Assembly: GCA_945957335.1 (NCBI GenBank)
Contig: CAMFLJ010000047.1
Coordinates: 1-15,588, forward strand
Source: an uncultured Actinomycetes bacterium
GTDB lineage: Bacteria; Actinomycetota; Acidimicrobiia; Acidimicrobiales; Acidimicrobilacustridaceae
DNA length: 15,588 bases
Direction of reading: 5' to 3'
A program made the position numbers and the translations under genes. Position 1 is the stretch's first letter; each line of letters begins with the position of its first letter. Below, piece by piece: positions 1-6,495 of the stretch. The notes under the pieces are model-generated. The model was not told the DNA's origin and made no database searches. It saw only the letters and a list, made by a program, of their open reading frames with translations.

Positions 1-51
1 CCACCCCCCCTCTCCTCTTCGTCGGCAGCGTCAGATGTGTATAAGAGACAG
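1..51. other. Illumina Nextera (Tn5) adapter read-through at contig end
   Basis: Bases 19-51 match the complete Nextera read-1 adapter, ending in the 19-bp Tn5 mosaic end at 33-51. Bases 11-18 differ by one base from the Nextera i5 index I remember as S503. Bases 1-10 are nearly all C where the P5 adapter would follow. On the opposite strand every mismatch to index plus P5 is a change to G, as expected for dark cycles in two-colour Illumina chemistry. This is library-construction sequence and not part of the organism's genome. The genomic insert starts at about base 52. Confidence 0.96.
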
Positions 52-323
52 ATGTAGCGGAGGCGGGCCTGCGGGTCCCATGCCGCGGGGTGCATGTCGT
101 CGTAGGTGCGGGGCCCGTCCGGCAGCGTCCCGTCGAACCCGGCCATCGCCGTGTTGCCGGGCTTGGCCCACGGGCGGCCGTTGATGACCCACACGTCGTA
201 CCCGTCGACGCGCTCGATGCGCGGCACGGCGTCGCCCCACTTCGACGACACCCTCGAGCTCCACGTGTCGGGCGGCTCGGTGATGTGGGTGTCGACGTCG
301 ATGACCCGGAAGCTCTCGAACAT
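52..323 (-). CDS. Amidohydrolase family (Amidohydrolase_2) protein, N-terminal fragment
   Basis: About 90 residues remain before the adapter cuts the frame. They begin MFESFRVIDVDTHITEP and continue with WSSRVSSKWGDAVPRI and later GYDVWVINGRPWAKPGNTAM. The Asp-Thr-His at residues 11-13 is the first metal-binding motif of the Amidohydrolase_2 (TIM-barrel metal-dependent hydrolase) family, and the D-V-D-T-H-x-x-E-P context is typical of the actinobacterial branch related to ACMSD and decarboxylases. The substrate cannot be inferred. Third codon positions are almost all G or C, which supports this frame. An in-frame ATG six codons upstream (339-341) is an alternative start; neither has a Shine-Dalgarno, so the mRNA may be leaderless. 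Truncation is a contig-end artefact, not a pseudogene. The TetR gene upstream on the same strand and the palindrome directly before the start suggest regulation by that TetR. Confidence 0.85.
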
Positions 324-324
324 G

Positions 325-354
325 GACGTAGTGAACAACATGTATCACTACGTC
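325..354. promoter_or_regulatory. 30-bp perfect-arm palindrome, probable TetR-type operator
   Basis: The arms GACGTAGTGA (325-334) and TCACTACGTC (345-354) are exact reverse complements separated by 10 bp. The element starts one base upstream of the amidohydrolase ATG (321-323) and lies between that gene and the TetR gene. A weak promoter-like pair on the minus strand, TTGCCG (354-359) and TTCACT (330-335), would be largely covered by it, so binding would block transcription. That TetR proteins bind such dyads is known for the family; that this TetR binds here is inferred from position and symmetry. Confidence 0.7.
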
Positions 355-359
355 GGCAA

Positions 360-376
360 GCACCCCCGCCGGGTGC
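360..376 (-). terminator. Possible weak hairpin after the TetR gene
   Basis: The arms GCACCC (360-365) and GGGTGC (371-376) form a 6-bp GC stem with a 5-nt loop just after the TetR stop codon at 379-381. No T-tract follows on the minus strand, so intrinsic termination is uncertain. If real, it would separate TetR transcription from that of the amidohydrolase. Confidence 0.25.
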
Positions 377-378
377 CC

Positions 379-978
379 TCAGACCGGGGCGGTGACGGCA
401 CCGAGGAACATCGCCACCAGGTTCGTGCGGAACACCTCGTCGCTCACCTGGTGCTCGCGGCGCTCGCCCCGGGCCCACAGGGCCGCGACGTGCAGGTAGG
501 CGTTCAGGCCCACCCTCACCCGCTCGGCCAGGAGGTCGTCGGGGACCTCGACGAGGGGCCGCAACCGGGCGTACGCGTCGGCGGTGCCGGTGGGCCCGAT
601 CAGCTCGCTGATGTCGGCCACCGAGAACGAGACGTCGTCGTGGATCTGGCCGAGGAACTGCACCACCTGCTTCTGGTGCGCGTCGCCGGTGGCCATCTCG
701 GCGAACGGGAGGACGAACACCTCGGCCAGCGACGACAGGTCGTCGGCCTCCACCAGCAGCTCGCCTCGGCGGGCGACCAGCGCCGGGACCTCGCGCTCCA
801 CCAGCGCCCGCAGGAGGCCGTCCTTGTCACCGAAGTGGTAGTGCAGGGCGCCCGAGTTGGCCTGCCCGGCGGCGAGGCGGATCTCGCGCAGGCTCGTCGC
901 CGCGATGCCCTGGGCGGCGAACAGCTCGAGGGCGGCGTCGAGCAGGCGGCGGCGGGCCGGCTCCGGGCTGCGGGGCAT
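379..978 (-). CDS. TetR/AcrR family transcriptional regulator
   Basis: A 199-residue protein, the usual TetR length. The N-terminal DNA-binding domain spans about residues 5-55, with the helix-turn-helix at roughly 28-48 (TSLREIRLAAGQANSGALHYHFGDK split across the turn); the HYHFGDKDGLL signature after the recognition helix is diagnostic. Residues 60-199 form the ligand-binding and dimerisation domain, which is not recognisable enough to name an effector. The ATG at 976-978 has no Shine-Dalgarno but has a TAGCGT element 7 nt upstream, so translation is probably leaderless. It is divergent from fbiC, with 106 bp between the starts, and lies upstream of the amidohydrolase on the same strand. 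The palindrome at 325-354 is the best candidate target; no matching site is visible in its own promoter, so autoregulation is not supported. Confidence 0.93.
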   Translation of the reverse strand: MPRSPEPARRRLLDAALELFAAQGIAATSLREIRLAAGQANSGALHYHFGDKDGLLRALVEREVPALVARRGELLVEADDLSSLAEVFVLPFAEMATGDAHQKQVVQFLGQIHDDVSFSVADISELIGPTGTADAYARLRPLVEVPDDLLAERVRVGLNAYLHVAALWARGERREHQVSDEVFRTNLVAMFLGAVTAPV

Positions 979-985
979 GGGTGCG

Positions 986-991
986 ACGCTA
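986..991 (-). promoter_or_regulatory. -10 element of tetR, leaderless start
   Basis: TAGCGT on the minus strand lies exactly 7 nt before the ATG at 976-978. The 12-mer TGGCTAGCGTCG containing it recurs at the same distance before the GH13 start. No convincing -35 box is visible. Confidence 0.55.
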
Positions 992-1071
992 GCCAGTGCC
1001 GCACCCCGGCCCGTCCGACGCCGTCACCGCGAGTTCACCGGGGAACGGCATCGACCCACATGGCGGCCCGG

Positions 1072-1077
1072 TATCGT
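1072..1077 (+). promoter_or_regulatory. -10 element of fbiC, leaderless start
   Basis: TATCGT is followed by 7 nt and then the ATG at 1085. A TCGACC (1051-1056) could serve as a weak -35 with a short 15-bp spacer. No Shine-Dalgarno precedes the ATG, so the transcript probably begins at or next to the start codon. Confidence 0.5.
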
Positions 1078-1084
1078 GCCCGCC

Positions 1085-3427
1085 ATGCCGCAGCCGCTGG
1101 ACGCGCCGCTCGAGACCCTGATGGCCGAGGCCCGGGCGGTGCGCGACGCCGCCCACGGCACGCGGGTCACCTACTCGCCGAAGGTGTTCATCCCGCTCAC
1201 CATGCTGTGCCGCGACCGCTGCGGCTACTGCACCTTCGCTCAGCCGCCAGCCCGGCTCGACAGCCCGTTCCTCGACCCGAAGCAGGTGGTCGCCCTGGCC
1301 CGCGCCGGTGCCCGCGTCGGCTGCCACGAGGCGCTGTTCACCCTGGGCGAGGCCCCCGAGGAGCGCTACCCGGTGGCGGCCGAGTGGCTGGCCGACCACG
1401 GCTACACCAGCACCGTCGACTACCTGGTCGCCGTCGCCCAGCTCGTCCTCGACGAGACGGGCATGCTCCCCCACGCCAACGCCGGCGCCCTCTCCGCCGA
1501 CGACCTCGCCCGCCTCCGCACCGTCTCGCCGTCGCAGGGGATGATGGTCGAGACCCTCCGGGGCGACCTGCCGTGCCACCGGGGCGCCCCCGACAAGACC
1601 CCCGAGCGCCGCCTCGCCACCCTCGAGGCCGCCGGCGAGCTGGCCATCCCGTTCACCACCGGCATCCTCGTCGGCATCGGCGAGGGCCGCGCCGACCGCA
1701 TCGCCGCGCTCGAGGCCATCGCCGAGTCGCACCGGCGCCACGGCCACGTGCAGGAGGTCATCGTCCAGAACTTCCTGCCCAAGCCGGGCACGGCGATGCA
1801 CGCCGAGCCCCCGTGCCCGCAGGACGACTACCTCGAGGCCATCGCCCTCGCCCGGCTGATCCTGCCGCCCGAGGTCCACCTGCAGGCCCCGCCCAACCTC
1901 TCCGACGACTTCGGGGTGCTGCTCGATGCCGGCATCGACGACTGGGGCGGCGTCTCGCCCGTCACCGCCGACCACGTCAACCCCGAGCGCCCGTGGCCCG
2001 ACCTCGACATCCTGCGTGAGGCCACCGAGGCCCGGGGCATGGCCCTGGCCCCCCGGCTCACCGCCCACCCGGAGTACGTCCTCGACCCGGAGCGCTGGAT
2101 CGACGAGGGGCTGCGCTTCGCCGTGATGGACCGCTCCGACGCCGAGGGGCTCGGCCGCGACGACCCCGGCTCGGTGTTCGTGCAGCGCCTCACCCCCGCT
2201 GCGCCCGAGCAGGTCGACGACGGCGTCGAGGTCCTGCAAATCGGGCCGCGCTCCACCCAGTGGTACTCCGGCGCCAACGTCGCCCCCACCGTGCTCCTGC
2301 CCGGCCCGTCCCGGGCCACCGGGGCCGTGCGCGAGGTCCTCGACGGCGTGATGGCCGGCCAGCAGGTCGGGCTCGACGAGATCGTCACCCTCTTCGGTGC
2401 TCGCGGCCCCGAGGTGGCGGCGGTGGCCGAGGTCGCCGACCAGCTGCGCCGCGACACCGTGGGCGACGTCGTCACCTACGTCCACAACCGCAACATCAAC
2501 TACACGAACGTCTGCACCTTCAAGTGCCGCTTCTGCGGCTTCTCGAAGGGCCCGCTCTCGTTCAACCTGCGGGGCACGCCCTACCTGCTCACCCTCGACG
2601 ACATCGCCGAGCGCACCCGTGAGGCCGCCGCGCTCGGCGCCACCGAGGTCTGCCTCCAGGGCGGCATCCACCCCGACTTCGACGGCGACTACTACATCGA
2701 CGTCACCCGTGCCGTGAAGGACGCTGCGCCCGACATCCACGTGCACGGCTTCACCGCCCTCGAGGTCACCGAGGGGGCCCGCCGCCTCGAGGAGCCCCTC
2801 GCCGACTACCTGCGCCGGCTCATGGACGCCGGTCTGCGCACCCTGCCCGGCACCGCGGCCGAGATCCTCGACGACGAGATCAGGGCGATCATCTGCCCGG
2901 ACAAGATCGACACCGACGAGTGGCTCGAGGCGCACCGCACCGCCCACCAGGTCGGGCTCCGGTCGAACATCACGATCATGTTCGGCTCGGTCGAGCAGCC
3001 CGTGCACTGGGCCCGCCACATCGTGCGCACGCGCGACCTCCAGGCCGAGACCGGTGGCTTCACCGAGTTCGTGCCGCTGCCGTTCGTGCACATGGCCACC
3101 CCGCTCTACCTGCAGAAGAAGGCCCGCCGCGGCCCCACCTTCCGCGAGGTCGTGCTCATGCACGCCGTGCCGCGCATCGCCTACACCGGTCTCATCGACA
3201 ACATCCAGACCTCCTGGGTGAAGCTCGGCCCGGCCGGTGCCCGCCAGACCCTCCAGGCCGGGGTGAACGACCTCGGTGGCACCCTCATGGACGAGAACAT
3301 CAGCCGGGCCGCCGGCGCCGACCACGGCCAGATGATGGAGGCCGACGACTTCCGGGCCCTCGTCGAGCCGCTCGGGCGCACCCTCGAGCAGCGCACCACG
3401 CTCTACGGCCGCCTGGCCGTCGCCTGA
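1085..3427 (+). CDS. fbiC: FbiC, bifunctional F0 synthase (CofG-CofH fusion)
   Basis: A 780-residue fusion of two radical-SAM domains that makes 7,8-didemethyl-8-hydroxy-5-deazariboflavin (F0), the chromophore of cofactor F420, from tyrosine and 5-amino-6-ribitylaminouracil. The N-terminal CofG half carries CRDRCGYC, with cluster ligands C42, C46 and C49, preceded by VTYSPKVFIPLT. The C-terminal CofH half carries NRNINYTNVCTFKCRFC with C477, C481 and C484, followed by later motifs QGGIHPD and HGFTALE. Both CX3CX2C motifs are intact, so both activities are expected. The frame is open upstream, but the first ATG matching the family N-terminus is at 1085 with a -10 element 7 nt before it. At 780 residues it is shorter than the ~856-residue mycobacterial FbiC as I recall it, because it lacks an N-terminal extension. 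The LOG gene follows 1 bp after its stop, so the two are probably co-transcribed. Confidence 0.96.
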   Translation: MPQPLDAPLETLMAEARAVRDAAHGTRVTYSPKVFIPLTMLCRDRCGYCTFAQPPARLDSPFLDPKQVVALARAGARVGCHEALFTLGEAPEERYPVAAEWLADHGYTSTVDYLVAVAQLVLDETGMLPHANAGALSADDLARLRTVSPSQGMMVETLRGDLPCHRGAPDKTPERRLATLEAAGELAIPFTTGILVGIGEGRADRIAALEAIAESHRRHGHVQEVIVQNFLPKPGTAMHAEPPCPQDDYLEAIALARLILPPEVHLQAPPNLSDDFGVLLDAGIDDWGGVSPVTADHVNPERPWPDLDILREATEARGMALAPRLTAHPEYVLDPERWIDEGLRFAVMDRSDAEGLGRDDPGSVFVQRLTPAAPEQVDDGVEVLQIGPRSTQWYSGANVAPTVLLPGPSRATGAVREVLDGVMAGQQVGLDEIVTLFGARGPEVAAVAEVADQLRRDTVGDVVTYVHNRNINYTNVCTFKCRFCGFSKGPLSFNLRGTPYLLTLDDIAERTREAAALGATEVCLQGGIHPDFDGDYYIDVTRAVKDAAPDIHVHGFTALEVTEGARRLEEPLADYLRRLMDAGLRTLPGTAAEILDDEIRAIICPDKIDTDEWLEAHRTAHQVGLRSNITIMFGSVEQPVHWARHIVRTRDLQAETGGFTEFVPLPFVHMATPLYLQKKARRGPTFREVVLMHAVPRIAYTGLIDNIQTSWVKLGPAGARQTLQAGVNDLGGTLMDENISRAAGADHGQMMEADDFRALVEPLGRTLEQRTTLYGRLAVA

Positions 3428-3428
3428 C

Positions 3429-4481
3429 GTGTCCCCCCGCCGGGCCCGGTACCGCACCGGCGACGAGGCCCTCGACGAACAGATCATCACGCTGCTCGAG
3501 GAGGCCGGGGTCCACCGCGACGCCGACCTCGTCTTCGAGATGCTGGTGTCGGCGCTCCGGATGGGCCGCGAGGCCGTCGACCGGGGCGACCTCAAGCTGG
3601 TGAACGCGGCCCTCAAGGAGCTGCGGTACTCGTTTCTCGTCTTCGAGCCGTACCGCCGGGTGCGCAAGGTCTCGATCTTCGGGTCGGCCCGCACCAGGGT
3701 CGACGACCCCGGCTACGTGGCCGCCCGCGACTTCGGCCGGGCGATGGCCGACCGTGACTGGATGGTCATCACCGGAGCCGGCCCCGGGATCATGGAGGCC
3801 GGCATCGAGGGGGCGGGGGCCGAGCGCGCCTTCGGCGTGAACATCGTCCTGCCGTTCGAGCAGGAGGCCACCCCTCTGCTCGCCGGCGACCCCAAGCTCA
3901 TCAACTACCGCTACTTCTTCACCCGGAAGCTCAGCTTCATGAAGGAGTCCGCCGCCTTCGCCCTCCTGCCCGGCGGCTTCGGCACGCTCGACGAGTCGTT
4001 CGAGCTGCTCACGCTCATGCAGACCGGCCGCTCGGCGATCGCCCCCATCGTGCTGCTCGAGCCCGAGGGCTCGACCTACTGGAGCAGCTGGCTGCGGTTC
4101 ACCGAGACCGAGCTCGCCGGGCGCGCGCTGATCCACCCCGAGGACCTCGACCTGGTGAAGGTGTGCACCACCATCGACGAGGCCGTCGACGAGGTGTGCG
4201 CGTTCTACGTCCGGTACCACTCGATGCGCTTCGTCGGCCGCCGACTGGTGCTGCGCCTCACCAGCCCCGTCGACGACGACGAGCTGGCCGACCTCAACGG
4301 CGAGTTCGCCGACATCGCCACCACCAGCCCGTTCGTGCGGGTCGAGGCCTCCGCGAGCGAGATCGAGGACGACGACGTGCCCGACCTCCCCCGCATCGCG
4401 TTCGGGTTCGACCGGCGCAGCTTCGCCCGGCTGCGCCACCTCATCGACCGCCTCAACCAGCGGGCCCCGGCCGCGGGCTGA
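3429..4481 (+). CDS. LOG family protein (TIGR00730-type Rossmann fold)
   Basis: A 350-residue protein starting at a GTG one base after the fbiC stop. The Rossmann-like core begins near residue 79 (VRKVSIFGSART) and contains TGAGPGIMEAG (115-125), YFFTRKLSFMKES (162-174) and the family hallmark PGGFGTLDE (181-189). LOG proteins bind nucleoside 5'-monophosphates and many hydrolyse them to ribose 5-phosphate and free base (cytokinin-activating enzymes in plants, PpnN in enterobacteria). The Arg-Lys and PGGxGTxxE residues of that active site are present. It has an N-terminal extension of about 75 residues and a C-terminal tail of about 100 residues beyond the minimal ~190-residue LOG fold, so it belongs to a longer subgroup and its exact substrate is open. 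Translational coupling to fbiC is likely. It converges on the small minus-strand gene at 4496. Confidence 0.88.
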   Translation: MSPRRARYRTGDEALDEQIITLLEEAGVHRDADLVFEMLVSALRMGREAVDRGDLKLVNAALKELRYSFLVFEPYRRVRKVSIFGSARTRVDDPGYVAARDFGRAMADRDWMVITGAGPGIMEAGIEGAGAERAFGVNIVLPFEQEATPLLAGDPKLINYRYFFTRKLSFMKESAAFALLPGGFGTLDESFELLTLMQTGRSAIAPIVLLEPEGSTYWSSWLRFTETELAGRALIHPEDLDLVKVCTTIDEAVDEVCAFYVRYHSMRFVGRRLVLRLTSPVDDDELADLNGEFADIATTSPFVRVEASASEIEDDDVPDLPRIAFGFDRRSFARLRHLIDRLNQRAPAAG

Positions 4482-4495
4482 GGCGTCGGACGCGG

Positions 4496-4708
4496 CTAGA
4501 GGTCGAGGTCGTGGAGGTCGTCGGGCTCGCGCAGGATCGAGGCGGCCTTCTCGACGGCGCGCCGGGCCCGGGTGAGCCGCTTCTCGTCGACCGGCAGCTC
4601 GTGGCCGCCCGCGTCGATCGACTCGCGCAGGCGGACGATGGCCAGGTCGGCCAGCTCCTCGGCGATGGCCTCGAGCCGCTGGCGGATGTCGTCGAACTCA
4701 CCGGACAT
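4496..4708 (-). CDS. Small uncharacterised helical protein (70 aa)
   Basis: A 70-residue acidic, predicted mostly helical protein beginning MSGEFDDIRQRLEAIAEELA, with heptad-like spacing over residues 5-30 and a second charged helix at about 45-62. Nearly every codon ends in G or C, so the frame is coding. The ATG at 4706-4708 has an AGGA at 4716-4719 with 7-nt spacing. This is preferred over a GTG 11 codons upstream, which lacks such a site. No family is recognised; the short helical layout resembles many small actinobacterial hypothetical proteins, and the size and shape are loosely like an exonuclease VII small subunit, which I do not claim. It is divergent from the cysteine-rich gene at 4789, with 80 bp between the starts. 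Confidence 0.72.
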   Translation of the reverse strand: MSGEFDDIRQRLEAIAEELADLAIVRLRESIDAGGHELPVDEKRLTRARRAVEKAASILREPDDLHDLDL

Positions 4709-4748
4709 CCCCCCATCCTGGCCCACGGGTGCGACAGCCACGGACGGA

Positions 4749-4754
4749 TAGCCT
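4749..4754 (+). promoter_or_regulatory. Candidate -10 element of the 4789-7494 operon
   Basis: TAGCCT lies 34 nt upstream of the ATG at 4789. That leaves room for a short leader holding the AGGAG ribosome site at 4772-4776. No clear -35 is visible. It sits in the only gap long enough for a promoter before the three-gene unit. Confidence 0.35.
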
Positions 4755-4788
4755 GAGCCGCCCGCCGCCTCAGGAGCCCTCCGCCCGC

Positions 4789-5550
4789 ATGCCCCCCACG
4801 CCCCCGAACGAGCCCGACGACGACGTGCACGAGTGGCTGTCGTTCGACCACGACGGTGACACCTACACCTTCGACGTCACGTGGCTCACCTCCAACTGGA
4901 GCTGCATCTACGGCGCCGGGTGCCCGGGCATCGGCGAGGAGGCCGCCCCCGAGCTCGAGCTCGGCTGCTGCAGCTGGGGCGCCCACTTCACCGACAAGGC
5001 CGACCGCAAGCGGGTCAGGGCCAAGGCCGCCGAGCTCGGCGACGACGAGTGGCAGCTCAAGGCCGAGGCCGAGGCCCTCGGCGGGCCGATCCACAAGAAC
5101 GAGGAAGGTGCGTGGGTCACCCGCGTCGTCGACGGGGCCTGCATCTTCCTCAACCGCCCCGACCACCCCGACGGCGCGGGCTGCGCGTTCCACCAGGCCG
5201 CGGTGCGCCGCGGCGAGAGCTACCTCGACTGGAAGCCCGAGGTCTGCTGGCAGGTGCCGATGCGGCTCGACTTCCACCGCGACGACAACGAGCACCTCAC
5301 CTACATCCTGCGCGAGTGGAAGCGCCGCGACTGGGGCGAGGGCGGCCGCGACTTCCACTGGTGGTGCACCGAGGACCCGCTGGCCTTCGTCGGGCACCAG
5401 CAGGTCTACGAGGGCTGCGCCGAGGACATCGTGGCGCTGGTGGGCGAGGCGCCCTACCGTCGTCTGGCCGAGCTCCTCGACCGGCGGGGTCGAGAGGTCG
5501 CACTCCCCCACCCGGCGCTCAACCGCGGGCGCCGATCGGCCGACACCTAG
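4789..5550 (+). CDS. Cysteine-rich conserved protein, YkgJ/DUF3109-like putative metal or Fe-S binder
   Basis: A 253-residue protein with nine cysteines in conserved-looking blocks: SCIYGAGC (C39, C45), ELGCCSWGAHF (C60, C61), DGACIFLNRPDHPDGAGCAFH (C118, C132), KPEVCWQVPM (C153), FHWWCTED (C193) and C210. The order CC, then C-x-F-L-x-R-P, then G-C-x-F-H, then K-P-x-x-C-x-x-P resembles the YkgJ / DUF3109 group, predicted to chelate zinc or an iron-sulphur cluster. I infer metal binding from this pattern; the biochemical role is unknown. The ATG at 4789 is chosen because the region before it is proline-rich linker-like sequence and an AGGAG lies at 4772-4776. The AAA+ gene starts 7 bp after its stop, so it heads a three-gene operon. 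It has no signal peptide or TM segment. Confidence 0.8.
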   Translation: MPPTPPNEPDDDVHEWLSFDHDGDTYTFDVTWLTSNWSCIYGAGCPGIGEEAAPELELGCCSWGAHFTDKADRKRVRAKAAELGDDEWQLKAEAEALGGPIHKNEEGAWVTRVVDGACIFLNRPDHPDGAGCAFHQAAVRRGESYLDWKPEVCWQVPMRLDFHRDDNEHLTYILREWKRRDWGEGGRDFHWWCTEDPLAFVGHQQVYEGCAEDIVALVGEAPYRRLAELLDRRGREVALPHPALNRGRRSADT

Positions 5551-5557
5551 GGGCACC

Positions 5558-6493
5558 ATGCGATCCTTCACCGCCGCCGAGCTCCAGAGAGCCTCCGACG
5601 AGGCCGGGATGCTGTTCCCCGACTACGTCCTCGAACAGCTCGTCGCGGCCGTCGACGCCGGCAAGCACGTGATCCTCACCGGCCCCCCGGGCACGGGCAA
5701 GACCACGCTCGCCTACATGGCCGCCGACGTGGCCCGCCAGGCGATGTTCTGCACCGGCTACCTGCCGACCACCGCCACCAGCGAGTGGACCACGTTCGAG
5801 ACCATCGGCGGCCTCCAGCCCACGCCCGACGGCCTCATCTACCGGCCCGGCCTGTTCATCGACGCCATCGAGTCCGGCCGCTGGCTCGTCATCGACGAGC
5901 TCAACCGCTCCAACTTCGACCGCGCCTTCGGCCAGCTCTTCACCGTGCTGTCCGGCTCGGCCGTGGTGCTCCCGTTCAAGCGCAAGGGCAGCCCCGACCC
6001 GATCTCGCTGGTGCCCGCCGGCATCGACCCGCCCGAGAAGACCGAGGTCATCAGGGTGTCGGCCAACTGGCGGATCATCGCCACGATGAACGTGTTCGAC
6101 AAGAACCTGCTGTTCGACATGAGCTACGCCCTCATGCGCCGCTTCGCGTTCATCGAGGTCGGCACGCCCTCCGACGAGGCCTACGAGAAGCTGCTCCAGG
6201 GCCCCGGCGGCATCGTGGCCAAGCTCCTCCCGCTGCGGCAGTTCACCGACCTCGGCCCGGCCGTCTACATCGACGCCGCCCGCTACGCCGCCCGGCGGGC
6301 CAAGGACGGCCCCACCGAGTCGCGCCTCATCTACGAGGTCTTCTACGCGTACTTCCTGCCGCAGTTCGAGGGCATGGAGGACCGACGGGCCACCACGCTC
6401 TACCGCACGGTGGCCCAGCACCTCGACGCCCCCGAGCGGGCCGAGGCCCAGCGCACGATCCGCGAGGTGCTGGGCGTCGAGCTGGCGGTCTGA
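5558..6493 (+). CDS. McrB-like AAA+ NTPase (AAA_5 / MoxR-McrB clade)
   Basis: A 311-residue single-domain AAA+ protein. It shows Walker A GPPGTGKTT (42-50), Walker B WLVIDELNRSN (109-119) with the catalytic Asp-Glu at 113-114, a sensor-1 region RIIATMNVFDKN, and the FDMSYALMRRFAF arginine-finger segment (186-198). The MNVFDKN at 177-183 matches the MNxxD[RK][ST/N] motif that in McrB is tied to GTP use, so it may be a GTPase rather than an ATPase. It lacks the N-terminal DNA-binding domain of classical McrB. An N-terminal helix pair (1-35) precedes the P-loop. The next gene starts 2 bp after its stop and encodes a McrC/DUF2357-like partner, the standard arrangement of McrBC-type motors. A MoxR-like chaperone role is the main alternative. 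Confidence 0.88.
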   Translation: MRSFTAAELQRASDEAGMLFPDYVLEQLVAAVDAGKHVILTGPPGTGKTTLAYMAADVARQAMFCTGYLPTTATSEWTTFETIGGLQPTPDGLIYRPGLFIDAIESGRWLVIDELNRSNFDRAFGQLFTVLSGSAVVLPFKRKGSPDPISLVPAGIDPPEKTEVIRVSANWRIIATMNVFDKNLLFDMSYALMRRFAFIEVGTPSDEAYEKLLQGPGGIVAKLLPLRQFTDLGPAVYIDAARYAARRAKDGPTESRLIYEVFYAYFLPQFEGMEDRRATTLYRTVAQHLDAPERAEAQRTIREVLGVELAV

Positions 6494-6495
6494 GC

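Noticed and set aside
33..51. Tn5 mosaic end, which could be read as the end of a transposon
   Set aside because: It is embedded in the complete Nextera adapter with index remnants; it is library sequence, not a mobile element.
1033..1046. GTTC-N6-GAAC dyad in the tetR-fbiC divergent region as an operator
   Set aside because: Only 4-bp arms, expected by chance, and unrelated to the 325-354 palindrome.
106..3694. Very long open frames on both strands through the TetR and fbiC region
   Set aside because: They are arginine-, proline- or histidine-rich shadow frames caused by high GC and absence of stops, with no recognisable motifs. The TetR and FbiC frames carry full family signatures.
4709..4741. 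GTG start adding 11 residues to the small helical protein
   Set aside because: The ATG at 4706-4708 has an AGGA at proper spacing; the GTG has none, and the extra residues lie in the intergenic region shared with the divergent operon.
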